Shown in pieces: positions 54,128-63,749 of a DNA stretch of 64,000 nt. Source of the stretch: Thermocatellispora tengchongensis (GTDB lineage: Bacteria > Actinomycetota > Actinomycetes > Streptosporangiales > Streptosporangiaceae); contig NZ_JACHGN010000022.1 of NCBI RefSeq assembly GCF_014202315.1, forward strand, positions 137,509-201,508. Direction: 5' to 3'. Position numbers and translations under genes: made by a program. A model generated the notes under the pieces. It searched no databases, was not told the DNA's origin, and saw only the letters and a list, made by a program, of their open reading frames with translations. The stretch's first letter is position 1; each line of letters begins with the position of its first letter.

Positions 54128-54228
54128 CGCGGGAACCCCGTGAGGATCGCGATTTCCCTTCGATCGGCTGAGAATTCGGCAACCTCGGTGGGCGTCGGGG
54201 CCCGGATTCCGGCAGGCTAGGGGTCGTC

Positions 54229-55596
54229 ATGGACTACGCAATCCTCACGGGGTCCGTCCTCGTCCTCGGTGTCGTGCTCGCGATCGTCGCCCAGTGGCGG
54301 GGCTGGCGGCCCACCCTCCTCGTCGTGCTGGGCGTCGGCATCGCCTTCCGGGTGCTGATCATGTACACGTCGGCGATCGACTCCTGGCAGCCGGTCGACT
54401 ACGTCAACAGCTTCGGTAAGGCGGCCCAGGCGGTGGTGGAGGGCAAGGACCCCGTGCTGGAGAGCAACGGGGGCTGGCACTTCCTGCCCACCATCCCGTA
54501 CGTGTACGGGCTGCTGCTGGCGGTGGGCATCCCGTGGGAGTACGCCGGGCGCCTGGTCACGGTGGTGGCCGACATCGTGCTGATCCCGCTCGTCGGCAAG
54601 CTCGCCGGCGGGCCGAAGGCGTCGCTGCGCGCCTTCCAGTACGCCTGCAACCCGCTGGGCATCCTGGTCGCGTCCGTGCACGGGCAGGTCGAGCCGGTCG
54701 CGCTGGTCTTCGGCGTGGCGGCGTTCGTGGTGGCGCGCGGCCCCGGCGACCCGGTGCGCGAGGGGCTGTCCGGCACCTTCCGCGAGCTGCTCGCCCAAGC
54801 CAGGCAGTCGGTCGCGGCGTACGGGCCGGTGGGCTCGCTCAAGCTGGCCTTCGCCCCGAGGCCGGGGGCCACCCGGCGCGGGATCTACGCCGGCCTGCTC
54901 ATGGGCCTGGCGCTGTGCGCGAAGAGCTGGCCCATCTGGCTCATCCCCGGCATGCTGCTGCTCCTGCCCGGCGCACGGGCCAGGCTGGCGGCGATCGTGG
55001 CCACCGGCGTGCCGCCGCTGGTGTTCCTGGCCAGCCTGCCGGTGCTCGGATTCACCCCGCTCGACAAGCTGCCCGACGTGATCGCCGAGATCCGGCACAT
55101 CCGCCCGATCATCGGCGAGTGGGGCTGGACCGCATGGGTCGTGGAGGGCCACTGGACCCTCGACGCGGGCTTGGCGTCGCTGGGCACCAACATGATCTAC
55201 ATCGCGGTGCTCGTGGTGCTGTTCCTGTGGCGGCGGGCCGACCCGATCGACCTGACCACCGCGATCCTGCTGGTGTTCATGGTGTTCACGCCCCGGCTCG
55301 GCGCGCAGTACCTGCTGTGGTTCATGCCGTTCCTGGTGGCCCGGCCGACCTTCTTCGCCTGGCCGGCCATCCTCGGCACCTCGCTGTGGGCCGGCATCGG
55401 GTACATCGTGCTGACCCAGTGGACGGCCGAGGAGTGGGCCGCGCGGCACGCGCCGTGGGCGATCAGCTCTGTGGTGCTGCTGCCGATCCTCGCCGCCGCG
55501 ATGCCGTGGACCCGCCGCCGGGTGCACCGCGATCCGGCTCCGGTCCAGGCGCCGGAAAAACCGGCTGCGTCGAAGGGGGCGATCCGTCACCCTTGA
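54229..55596 (+). CDS. GT-C/GT87-like integral membrane glycosyltransferase
   Basis: 455 residues, about ten membrane segments. An acidic-residue-containing first loop (SAIDSWQPVDYVNSFGKAAQ), NPLGILVASVHGQVEPVALVF and WPIWLIPGMLLL resemble DUF2029/GT87 polyprenyl-phosphate-sugar mannosyltransferases. Substrate unknown; a role in cell-envelope glycans is inferred. ATG at 54229; MoxR follows after 4 bases. Confidence 0.7.
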   Translation: MDYAILTGSVLVLGVVLAIVAQWRGWRPTLLVVLGVGIAFRVLIMYTSAIDSWQPVDYVNSFGKAAQAVVEGKDPVLESNGGWHFLPTIPYVYGLLLAVGIPWEYAGRLVTVVADIVLIPLVGKLAGGPKASLRAFQYACNPLGILVASVHGQVEPVALVFGVAAFVVARGPGDPVREGLSGTFRELLAQARQSVAAYGPVGSLKLAFAPRPGATRRGIYAGLLMGLALCAKSWPIWLIPGMLLLLPGARARLAAIVATGVPPLVFLASLPVLGFTPLDKLPDVIAEIRHIRPIIGEWGWTAWVVEGHWTLDAGLASLGTNMIYIAVLVVLFLWRRADPIDLTTAILLVFMVFTPRLGAQYLLWFMPFLVARPTFFAWPAILGTSLWAGIGYIVLTQWTAEEWAARHAPWAISSVVLLPILAAAMPWTRRRVHRDPAPVQAPEKPAASKGAIRHP

Positions 55597-55600
55597 CGGC

Positions 55601-56659
55601 ATGCAGGCAACGATCACGGTGACACCCGCGCGCCTTCCGGACGTGCTGCTGCACGTCGCGGTGGTGCGCCCGGTGTTCCTGTGGGGCGCACCCGGCATCG
55701 GCAAGAGCTCCCTCGTACGCGCGTTCGCCGACTCGCTCGGCCTGGAGTGCGTCACCCTGCTCGGCACCCAGCTCGCCCCGGAGGACCTGATCGGGGTGCC
55801 CGAGCTGGTCGGGGGCCGCAGCCGGTTCGCCCCGCCCGAGTCGATCGCCCGCGACGAGCCCTACTGCCTGTTCCTGGACGAGCTGAACGCGAGCGCGCCC
55901 GAGGTGCAGAAGGCGTTCTACTCCCTGATCCTGGACCGCAGGATCGGCGCGTACGAGCTGCCGGCCGGGTCGGTGGTGATCGGCGCGGGCAACCGCGCCA
56001 CCGACAACGCGCTGGCCAGGCCGATGGCCTCGGCGCTGGTCAACCGGCTGGTGCACGTGCACCTGCGGGCCTCGGCCACCGACTGGCTGGCCTGGGCGAG
56101 CGCCAACGGCATCCACCCGTGGATCATCGACTACCTCGTCCAGCGCCCCGACCACCTGTGGAGCGCGCCGCCCAAGACCGAGGAGCCGTTCTCCACCCCG
56201 CGCGCCTGGCACATGCTCTCCGACGTCATGCACTCCTACGGCGAGGACATCGACCACGAGACCCTCGGCATGCTGGCCTTCGGCACGCTCACGGCCGGGC
56301 ACGCCTCGGCCTTCCGCGCGTACGTCAAGACCGTGCGGCACGCCTACGACCTCGACGCGGTGCTGAAGGGCGAGGCCCCCTGGCCACGCCGCCCCGAGGA
56401 CCGCGACCTGCTGTACTTCCTGTCCGAGGCGTTCCGCGCCCGCCTGATCAAGGAGCTGCCCGCCGACAAGCGCGGCTCGGCGCGGGGCCGCGACCTGGCG
56501 TTCCGGGCCAAGGGGCTGCTGGTCGAGCTGGCCGAGATCTCCCTGGAGTGCGCGCAGCTCGTCATCGCCGACGACGAGAACGGCGCCCCGGTGCTGCCCA
56601 CCTGGTTCCTGGTCGCGGTCGGCCGCGACCTGCCGCGCCTCGCCGCCGCGAGGGCGTGA
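55601..56659 (+). CDS. MoxR-type AAA+ ATPase
   Basis: 352 residues. Walker A GAPGIGKSSL at about 28, VTLLGTQLAPEDLIGVPE (MoxR-like loop), Walker B CLFLDELNASAPEVQKAFYS and sensor GAGNRATDNA. MoxR ATPases work with VWA proteins as chaperone-like machines that insert cofactors or remodel complexes. Its last base overlaps the ATG of the VWA protein, making a clear pair. Confidence 0.92.
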   Translation: MQATITVTPARLPDVLLHVAVVRPVFLWGAPGIGKSSLVRAFADSLGLECVTLLGTQLAPEDLIGVPELVGGRSRFAPPESIARDEPYCLFLDELNASAPEVQKAFYSLILDRRIGAYELPAGSVVIGAGNRATDNALARPMASALVNRLVHVHLRASATDWLAWASANGIHPWIIDYLVQRPDHLWSAPPKTEEPFSTPRAWHMLSDVMHSYGEDIDHETLGMLAFGTLTAGHASAFRAYVKTVRHAYDLDAVLKGEAPWPRRPEDRDLLYFLSEAFRARLIKELPADKRGSARGRDLAFRAKGLLVELAEISLECAQLVIADDENGAPVLPTWFLVAVGRDLPRLAAARA

Positions 56660-58482
56660 TGGCCCGGCGCGGGCGCGGCGCGAAGCCCTCCGACCCGTGG
56701 CGCGACGAGGTGGACAAGGGCTGGGCCCTGGTCAACCGGCAGCCGCTGTTCCAGCGCATCTACTGCGTGCTGTCGCCCGCGCCCGAGGGCATGCTCTCGG
56801 CCGAGACCTGGGCGGTGGTCCGGGAGGACGGCCACATCCTGCACCACCCGTCCAGGCGGGGCGACGCGGCGGAGTGGACGTGGGTGTTCGCCCACCTGAT
56901 GCTGCACCTCGGCTTCGGCCACGCCGACCCGCGTACGGCCGGGCCCGGCGACCTCGGCCCGGAGATCCGCGAGGGCGGGCGCGATCACCGGCTGCCCGTG
57001 CCGTCCTACCAGGCCGCCTGCTGCGTGGCCGTCGAGCGCTTCCTGCGCACGCTGAAGATCGGCCGCAGCCCTGCCGCCCTGCCGGCCGACGGCCTGCCCG
57101 ATGGCGACGAGGTGACGCTCTCGGCGCAGTGGCGCCGCCTGGGGGTGCCCGCCGCGTTCGCCCCCGTGGGCATGCCCGACTTCTCCGTGGGCGACGTCGA
57201 GACGGCCGACAGGCACGACTTCCCGGGCGACCTGGCCGCCGGCATCGCGCGTACGGCGACGCGGGCGCTGGAGGACGTGGGCACCCCCCGCGCCGCCGCC
57301 GAGGGACGCCCCGCCGGGCCGTGGGACGTCGCGCTGGGCTGGTTCGTCTCCTCCTACCCGCTGCTCGGCGCGCTGGCCGCGGGGATGACGATCGTGTCCG
57401 ACGCCGACCTCGCCCGCGAGTGGCAGATCTCGATCGCCGCGGTCAACGCCGAGGCGGGGGAGATCTACGTCAACCCGCTGGTGCGGCTCAGCACGGAGGA
57501 GTGGCGGTTCGTGCTCGCGCACGAGATGCTGCACGCCGCGCTGCGGCACGGCGAGCGGGTGGGCGGGCGCGACCCGTACTTCTGGAACATCGCCACCGAC
57601 TACGTGATCAACGGCTGGCTGGTGGAGATGGGCGTCGGCGAGATGCCCGAGGGCCTGCTGCACGACCCGTCGCTCACCGGGCTGTCGGCCGAGGCCGTCT
57701 ACGACCAGATCACGACGAACCTGCGCCGGCTGCGCAAGCTGGCCACGCTGCGCGGCCGGGGGCTCGGCGACGTCCTGGACCGCCCCCTGCCGCGGCCCGG
57801 AGCGCCCGGCAGGCACGTCGATCTGGACGAGTACTACCGCAACGCGCTGTCCACCGGCCTGGCCTACCACCACAACTCCGGGCGCGGCCTGCTGCCCGGC
57901 GGCCTGGAGCAGGAGATCCGGGCGCTGGACCAGCCGCCGCTGCCCTGGGACGCCAGGCTCGCGCGCTGGTTCGACGAGCACGTGCCCTCGCCCGACAAGC
58001 GCCGCTCGTACGCCCGCGCCTCGCGCCGCCAGGCGTCCAGCCCCGGCATCCCGCGCCCCGGGTGGGTGCGGCCCGAGGACCTGGTGCGCCGGGCGACGTT
58101 CGGCGTGGTGCTCGACACCTCCGGCTCGATGAACGCGCAGTTGCTGGGCAAGGCCCTGGGCGCCATCGCCTCGTACGCGGTGGCGCGCGACGTGCCGCGC
58201 GCCCGGGTGGTGTTCTGCGACGCGGCGGCGTACGACGCGGGCTACCTGCCGGTGGAGGAGATCGGGCGGCGGGTGCGGGTCAGGGGCCGCGGCGGCACCG
58301 TCCTGCAGCCGGGCGTGGACCTGATCGAGCGCGCCGACGACTTCCCGCCCGCCGGCCCGATCCTGATCATCACCGACGGCTGGTGCGACGTGCTGCGGGT
58401 GCGCCGCGAGCACGCGTACCTGATGCCCGAGGGCGCGGCGCTGCCGTTCCGCGCCCGCGGCCCGATCTTCCGCATGCGCTGA
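56659..58482 (+). CDS. VWA-like metallopeptidase (DUF2201) with a duplicated, inactivated peptidase module
   Basis: 607 residues. A zinc-protease HEMLHAALRH motif (His288, Glu289, His292) lies in the central domain. The C-terminal VWA-like domain has MIDAS VLDTSGSMN (Asp486). The first ~200 residues look like a second copy of the peptidase domain, in which HEMLH is HLMLH (residues 79-83): the histidines remain but the catalytic Glu is Leu. Partner of the MoxR ATPase. A decayed relative is at 47444. Target protein unknown. Confidence 0.88.
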   Translation: MARRGRGAKPSDPWRDEVDKGWALVNRQPLFQRIYCVLSPAPEGMLSAETWAVVREDGHILHHPSRRGDAAEWTWVFAHLMLHLGFGHADPRTAGPGDLGPEIREGGRDHRLPVPSYQAACCVAVERFLRTLKIGRSPAALPADGLPDGDEVTLSAQWRRLGVPAAFAPVGMPDFSVGDVETADRHDFPGDLAAGIARTATRALEDVGTPRAAAEGRPAGPWDVALGWFVSSYPLLGALAAGMTIVSDADLAREWQISIAAVNAEAGEIYVNPLVRLSTEEWRFVLAHEMLHAALRHGERVGGRDPYFWNIATDYVINGWLVEMGVGEMPEGLLHDPSLTGLSAEAVYDQITTNLRRLRKLATLRGRGLGDVLDRPLPRPGAPGRHVDLDEYYRNALSTGLAYHHNSGRGLLPGGLEQEIRALDQPPLPWDARLARWFDEHVPSPDKRRSYARASRRQASSPGIPRPGWVRPEDLVRRATFGVVLDTSGSMNAQLLGKALGAIASYAVARDVPRARVVFCDAAAYDAGYLPVEEIGRRVRVRGRGGTVLQPGVDLIERADDFPPAGPILIITDGWCDVLRVRREHAYLMPEGAALPFRARGPIFRMR

Positions 58483-58498
58483 CCACCCGGGCCGATCG

Positions 58499-59164
58499 TC
58501 ACAGCAGCGCGCGGATCGGCACCCCCGCCAGCCTGCGCACCTCGTTGGCCATGTGGGCCTGGTCGGCATACCCGCTGTCGGCGGCCACCTCGGCGAGCGG
58601 CCGGCCCGCGCGGGCCAGGCGCAGCGCCCGCTGGAAACGCGCCACGCGCTGCACCACCTTCGGGCCGTAGCCGAACGCGCCCACGCAGCGGCGGTGCAGG
58701 TGCCGCTCGCTCAGCCCCAGATCCCGGGCCACCTCGCCGATCCGCGCGCCCCGGCGCAGCGCCGCGGCGATGGCGGGCGCGGCCGGGTCGGGCGGGGAGG
58801 TCTCGCGCAGCCGCGCCAGCGTCGCGGCCCACACGTCCGCCGGGCCGGCCGCCTCGATCCCGGCGAACCCCGGCAGGCCGGCCAGGGGGACCCTCTGGTC
58901 GCGCAGCTCGGCCACCGGAAGGCCCAGCACGTCGCCCACCGCACCGGGCCGGAACCTGATCCCGAAGTAGGAGTCGCCGGGCACCAGGCGTACGGGATGC
59001 GGCGCGGTGTCGGGGCCCGCCACGACCGCGCCGCGAGGCCCCCACATCACGTCCACGCACCCGTCGGGCACGACCGGCTGCGACCCGCCGGACTCGGCCG
59101 TGCGGGCCCACAGGCACGCCACCCGCGCGCCGAGCCCGCCCCCTGCCGACCACTCGCGGTACAT
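58499..59164 (-). CDS. AraC family transcriptional regulator
   Basis: 221 residues. N-terminal sensor (VVPDGCVDVMWGPRG, GIRFRPGA) and C-terminal double HTH (IGEVARDLGLSERHLHRRCV, AFGYGPKVVQRVARFQRAL, LAEVAADSGYADQAHMANEVRRLAG). It belongs to the DUF6597-type AraC group common in actinomycetes. Convergent with the VWA gene, 16 bases apart. Target unknown. Confidence 0.92.
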   Translation of the reverse strand: MYREWSAGGGLGARVACLWARTAESGGSQPVVPDGCVDVMWGPRGAVVAGPDTAPHPVRLVPGDSYFGIRFRPGAVGDVLGLPVAELRDQRVPLAGLPGFAGIEAAGPADVWAATLARLRETSPPDPAAPAIAAALRRGARIGEVARDLGLSERHLHRRCVGAFGYGPKVVQRVARFQRALRLARAGRPLAEVAADSGYADQAHMANEVRRLAGVPIRALL

Positions 59165-59206
59165 GCGTTCAGGCTATGTGCCGGGCAGGCTATGTGCCGG
59201 GGCGGG

Positions 59207-60367
59207 TCATGCCTCGGGGCGGGCCCGGCCGCCCGACGGAGCCGCCTTGGTCGTGGTCGGCGTCGCGGGCCTCTCCGGCGTCTTCGGCGGCGTCTTGGCC
59301 GGCGCCTCAGGCTCCCGGCGGCCGTCACCGTCCCCGGGCGGACGCCCCGAGACCAGCGCGGCGGCCCACTTCGCGCTGGGATCGCTGTCGATGAGCAGGG
59401 CCCGGGTCAGCAGGCTCAGCGGGATGGCCAGCAGCGCGCCGATCGGGCCGAGCACGAACGCCCACAGGATCAGCGACAGCAGCGTGACGGTCGTGGACAG
59501 CCCCACCGCGTCGCCGAGGAACTTCGGCTGGATGAACGACTGGATCACCACGTTGATCGCCACGTACGCCACGATCACCAGCATCATCGTGCGCACGCCG
59601 CCGTCCAGCAGGCCGAGCAGCGCGGGCGGCGCCAGGCCGATGATGAACCCGATGTTCGGGATGTAGTTCGTGATCAGCGCCAGGATCCCCCACAACAGCG
59701 GGAGCGGGACACTCAGGGCGTACAGCGCGGCGATGTCGAGCACCGCGCAGATCAGCCCGAACACCGTCGAGACCACCAGGTAGCGGCGCGTCTTGCGGCT
59801 GAACTCCGCCAGCGCCTCGACCAGCGCGGGCCGGTGCCCGGTGCCCGAGGACATCAGCCGGGAGAAGCCGGCCGCGTCCAGGCACATCGCGAGCAGCAGC
59901 ACCACGATCAGGAACAGGCTGGACAGCACGCCGAGCAGGCCCGTGAACAGCCCCTGCGCCAGATCCAGGAGCTGCGCCGGGTTGAAGGCCGACAGCGCCT
60001 GGTCGATCTGCTCGGTGCCGACGCCGAACCCCGCGGCCAGCCGCTCCGCCTGGTCCGCCAGGTCGGTGAACTGCTGCGAGTACGTCGGGATCAGCGCCGC
60101 GAGCTGGGCCACCGACACCGTGAGGATCGCCACCATGGCCAGCAGCACCAGCAGCACGACCAGCAGCGGCGCGGCCACCAGCAGCCACCCGGGCGCGCGG
60201 CGCGCGGCGAGCCACCCGCGTATCGGCGCCACCGCTATCACCAGCACCAGCGCGAGCACGACCGGCCCCGCGATCGAGGCCACCGACCTGATCCCGGCGA
60301 GCGTGACGACCGCCGCCGCCGCTCCCAGCAGGACGACCAGCGCTCGGGGCACCTGTGGCTGAAGCAC
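59207..60367 (-). CDS. AI-2E family transporter
   Basis: 386 residues, eight predicted membrane helices with the conserved ALITNYIPNIGFIIGLAPP and VIQSFIQPKFLGDAVGLS blocks. Despite the name, members include Na+/H+ antiporters and exporters; AI-2 export should not be assumed. The last ~60 residues are a Pro/Lys-rich cytoplasmic tail. GTG at 60367 or at 60352. Confidence 0.9.
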   Translation of the reverse strand: MLQPQVPRALVVLLGAAAAVVTLAGIRSVASIAGPVVLALVLVIAVAPIRGWLAARRAPGWLLVAAPLLVVLLVLLAMVAILTVSVAQLAALIPTYSQQFTDLADQAERLAAGFGVGTEQIDQALSAFNPAQLLDLAQGLFTGLLGVLSSLFLIVVLLLAMCLDAAGFSRLMSSGTGHRPALVEALAEFSRKTRRYLVVSTVFGLICAVLDIAALYALSVPLPLLWGILALITNYIPNIGFIIGLAPPALLGLLDGGVRTMMLVIVAYVAINVVIQSFIQPKFLGDAVGLSTTVTLLSLILWAFVLGPIGALLAIPLSLLTRALLIDSDPSAKWAAALVSGRPPGDGDGRREPEAPAKTPPKTPERPATPTTTKAAPSGGRARPEA

Positions 60368-60452
60368 CCCTCATTCCTACCCCTCTCGGATTATTTACCT
60401 CACTTCGCCGAGGCGCTTGCGGAGCGACCCCGCGAGCGGGTGGAATCCCTGT

Positions 60453-63400
60453 ATGTGGGAGTTCGGTGTCCTCGGCCCCGTGGAAGTCCGCGGCGCCGGC
60501 GGACCCCTCGAACTCGGCGGGCGCGACCGGCGGGCGGTGCTGGCACGCCTGCTGATGGCGCGCGGCGCCGTCGTCCCCGTCGATCGGCTGATCGACGACG
60601 TCTACCACGGGCAGCACCCCACAACCGCGATCATCGCGCTGCAGGAGTGCGTCGCCCATCTGCGCGACTTGTTCGAGCCCGGCACCCTGGTCAGCCTGGC
60701 CCCCGGCTACGCGCTGCGCACCAGCTCCGTCGATGTCTACGAGTTCGAGCGGCGCGTCCGCCGCGCGTGCTCCGTCCCCGACCTCGACGACGCGCTCGCG
60801 ATGTGGCGCGGCACCCCGTACGCCGACGTCGCCGGCGAGCCGTGGGCGGCGGCCGAGGTGGAACGGCTGGAGGAACTGCTGCTGAGCACCCGCGAGCAGC
60901 GCCTCAGCATGCTCCTGCGCCAGGGCGACGCCGCCGCCACCATCACCGAGCTGCGCGAGCTGACCGCCGCCCACCCCTACCGCGAGCGGCTGTGGTGCCT
61001 GCTGGCCATCGCCCTGCACCGCTGCGGGCGCCGCGACGACGCGCTGTACGTCGTACGGCTCGCCTGCGACGTGATCAGCGACGAGCTGGAGGTCGAGCCC
61101 GGCCACGACCTGCGCCGCCTCGAAGCCGAGATCAGGCTGGACACCGCCTCGCCCGACCTGCCCACCCCGCGCGCCGAGCTGGCCCCGCCGGTCCGCTCGG
61201 CCGACCCGCGCGACCCGTTCGTGGGCCGCTGGAGCGAGCTGGGCGACCTCGGCCGGCTCGCCGACATCGCCGAGTCGGGCACGCCCAGGCTGGCGGTCGT
61301 CGCCGGGCCGCCCGGCATCGGCAAGAGCCGCCTGCTCGGCGCCGCCGCCTCCGCGCTGGGGCGGCGCGGCTGGTGGGTGGCCTGGGCGAGCTGCCTCGAC
61401 GGCGGCCCCGTCCTCCACCCCTGGCGCCGCCTGCTGCGCGGCGCCGACGACCAGCAGCCCCTCTTCGACCTGCCCGCCGAGCTCGGCGGCATCCCCGCCC
61501 CCACACCCCAGCTCGCCGGCGCGCTGCGGCCCCTGCTCGCCGAGCCGCCGCCCACCGGCGCGGCACTGGGCCACGCCGCCGGCGGCGAGGCGCCTCCGCC
61601 CCGCGAGGACGCCCGCCACGCCATGTTCGCCGCGGTCACCGAGCACCTGGAGACCCTGGCCGAGATCCGCCCGCTGCTGATCGTGCTCGACGACATCCAC
61701 TGGGCCGACCTCGCCACCCTCGACCTCCTGCGCCACGTCGCCGGCTCCGCGCGCGGCCCGATCCTGTTCGCGGTCACCACCGAGGACGCCGAGCCCGTGC
61801 CCGCGCCGCGCCCGCCGCTGGGCGTGCCCAACGCCGAACGCCTCCAGGTCGGCGGGCTCAGCCCCGACGAGGTCGAGGCGCTGGCCGCCGCGATGGGGGT
61901 GCGGCTCGCCCCCGGCACCCTGGAGAAGATCTACGCGGGCACCTCCGGCAATCCCTTCTTCGTCCGGGCCATCCTGCGCGGCGTCACCGCCGACGACCCC
62001 GACGGCTCCGCGCTCGCCGCCCTGTCCGACGGCGTGGCCGGGGCCGTGCGCCGCGGCATCGGCTGGCTGCCGCAGACCGTGCGCGCCACGCTCGACGCCG
62101 CGGCCGTCCTCGGCACCGGCATCGACGCCGAGCTCATCGCCGAGGTCGGCGGGCTGCCGGTCCCCGTCGTACGCGAGGCGCTCGACCTCGGCGTCGTGAC
62201 CGGCATGTTCACCGGCGAGCCCGGCACCGGCCTGCGGTTCGGGCACGAGCTGCTGCGCCTCCCCCTGTACGCCGACATCGACCCGGCCGAGCGGGTCCGG
62301 ATGCACCGCGCGGCGCTGCACGCCCTCGCCTCCCGCCCCGCCACCTCACCCACCGAGCTGGCCCGCCACGCCTTCGCCGCCGTGCCCGGCGGCGCCGAGC
62401 GGGCCGAGTCGGGGCTGGCCGAGTCGGTCGCCGTACGCTGGGCCTCCGCGGCGGCCCGCGAGGCCGAGAGCCGCCTGGCCCACGCCGACGCCGCCCGCTG
62501 GTGGGCGCGGGCCGCGTCCGCCGCGGCCACCCCGGCCGCCGCCGCGGAGCTCGTGCTGCACCAGATCCGCGCCGAGATCGCCGGCGGCGGCTACGAAGCG
62601 GCCCGCGACACCTGGCGCTGGGCGCTCGTCCTGGCCACCGACGCCGGCGACCCGGTGCTCACCGCGCGGGTCCTCACCGGCCTCGACGCCCCGGCCGTGT
62701 GGAGCCGCCCGCCCCGGCGCACCACCGAGCCCAACCTGGTGGCCAGGCTGGAGCAGGGGCTGGCCGCGCTGCCCTACGGCGACTCCGCCGTACGCTGCCG
62801 CATGTACTCCAGACTGGCCGCCGAGCTGTACGGCGTGGCCCCGGCCGACCGCTGCGACTCCCTCGCCGCCGAGGCCCGCGCCATGGCCCGGCGGCTCGGC
62901 GAGCCCCGGCTGATCGCGTCGGTGGAGAACGACCTGCTCGCCCCCGCCTGTCAGGCGGGCGGGCTCGGCTTCGGGCTGGCCGAGGCCGACCGCCCGGTGC
63001 GCGAGCTGATCGAGCTGGCCGACCGCGAAGGGCTGCTCGGCCACGCGCTGGCCTTCCGGCTGGCGCTCATCCCGCTCCTCGCCGAGCGCTACGACCTCGC
63101 CACCGCCGACCACCTCGACGAGGAGTGCGCGGGCCTCCTCCCGCGAGCCGTGGCCCCCGGCGCGGGGTTCCTGCACCTGCTCTGGCGGTCCACCCGGGCC
63201 ATCCTCGACGGCCGTCCGCACGAGTTCCGCCTCGCGCCGGGCGAACCGGCCGAACCCCACGTCTTCTCCCCGCCCCACAGCGGCGCGGGGGTCGCGCTCG
63301 TGCACCGCGTGCTGGCGGCGTACCACGAGGGCCGGGTCGAGGACATCGCCCCGCTCCTCGACGGCCTGCCCGGCGACGCCTGGCCCGAGTTCGCCGGTTG

Positions 63401-63749
63401 CATGCGCGCCCTGTGCGCCGGTGAGCCGCCCCCGCCACCCGGCACGGGCGCGATGGACTGGTCCTGGCTCAGCATGACCTGCTTCCGCGCCGAGGCACAG
63501 GCCGCCTCCGGCGACCCGTCCGGCGCGGCGCCGCTGTTCAGCGCCCTCCTCCCGTACGCCGACCGCCTGGCCACCGGCCACGGCGTGCTCCCCGCGGGCC
63601 CGGTCGGCTACTACGTCGCCCGCCTGGCCGCCCTGCTCGACCGCAAGGACGACGCCGACGCCTACGTCAAGGACACCCTGGAACGTTGCGAACAGGCCGG
63701 CCTTCCCCTCTGGACCGCCCGCGTCCGCGCGCTCGCAACCCCGATTTGA
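60453..63749 (+). CDS. Large SARP-type regulator with AAA ATPase domain
   Basis: 1098 residues. N-terminal OmpR-like winged helix (MWEFGVLGPVEVRG, RAVLARLLMARGAVVPVDRL) and bacterial transcriptional-activation (BTAD) domain to about residue 235 form the SARP module. The STAND/AAA ATPase region has Walker A GPPGIGKSRLL (~285) and Walker B LLIVLDDIHWADLATLDLL (~410). About 450 residues of TPR-like helices follow. No C-terminal LuxR HTH. Such proteins activate secondary-metabolite or developmental genes. None of the immediate neighbours is an obvious biosynthetic target. Confidence 0.92.
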   Translation: MWEFGVLGPVEVRGAGGPLELGGRDRRAVLARLLMARGAVVPVDRLIDDVYHGQHPTTAIIALQECVAHLRDLFEPGTLVSLAPGYALRTSSVDVYEFERRVRRACSVPDLDDALAMWRGTPYADVAGEPWAAAEVERLEELLLSTREQRLSMLLRQGDAAATITELRELTAAHPYRERLWCLLAIALHRCGRRDDALYVVRLACDVISDELEVEPGHDLRRLEAEIRLDTASPDLPTPRAELAPPVRSADPRDPFVGRWSELGDLGRLADIAESGTPRLAVVAGPPGIGKSRLLGAAASALGRRGWWVAWASCLDGGPVLHPWRRLLRGADDQQPLFDLPAELGGIPAPTPQLAGALRPLLAEPPPTGAALGHAAGGEAPPPREDARHAMFAAVTEHLETLAEIRPLLIVLDDIHWADLATLDLLRHVAGSARGPILFAVTTEDAEPVPAPRPPLGVPNAERLQVGGLSPDEVEALAAAMGVRLAPGTLEKIYAGTSGNPFFVRAILRGVTADDPDGSALAALSDGVAGAVRRGIGWLPQTVRATLDAAAVLGTGIDAELIAEVGGLPVPVVREALDLGVVTGMFTGEPGTGLRFGHELLRLPLYADIDPAERVRMHRAALHALASRPATSPTELARHAFAAVPGGAERAESGLAESVAVRWASAAAREAESRLAHADAARWWARAASAAATPAAAAELVLHQIRAEIAGGGYEAARDTWRWALVLATDAGDPVLTARVLTGLDAPAVWSRPPRRTTEPNLVARLEQGLAALPYGDSAVRCRMYSRLAAELYGVAPADRCDSLAAEARAMARRLGEPRLIASVENDLLAPACQAGGLGFGLAEADRPVRELIELADREGLLGHALAFRLALIPLLAERYDLATADHLDEECAGLLPRAVAPGAGFLHLLWRSTRAILDGRPHEFRLAPGEPAEPHVFSPPHSGAGVALVHRVLAAYHEGRVEDIAPLLDGLPGDAWPEFAGCMRALCAGEPPPPPGTGAMDWSWLSMTCFRAEAQAASGDPSGAAPLFSALLPYADRLATGHGVLPAGPVGYYVARLAALLDRKDDADAYVKDTLERCEQAGLPLWTARVRALATPI

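Noticed and set aside
59207..60367. Quorum-sensing AI-2 exporter
   Set aside because: The family name is historical; nothing in the sequence or neighbourhood supports AI-2 as cargo.
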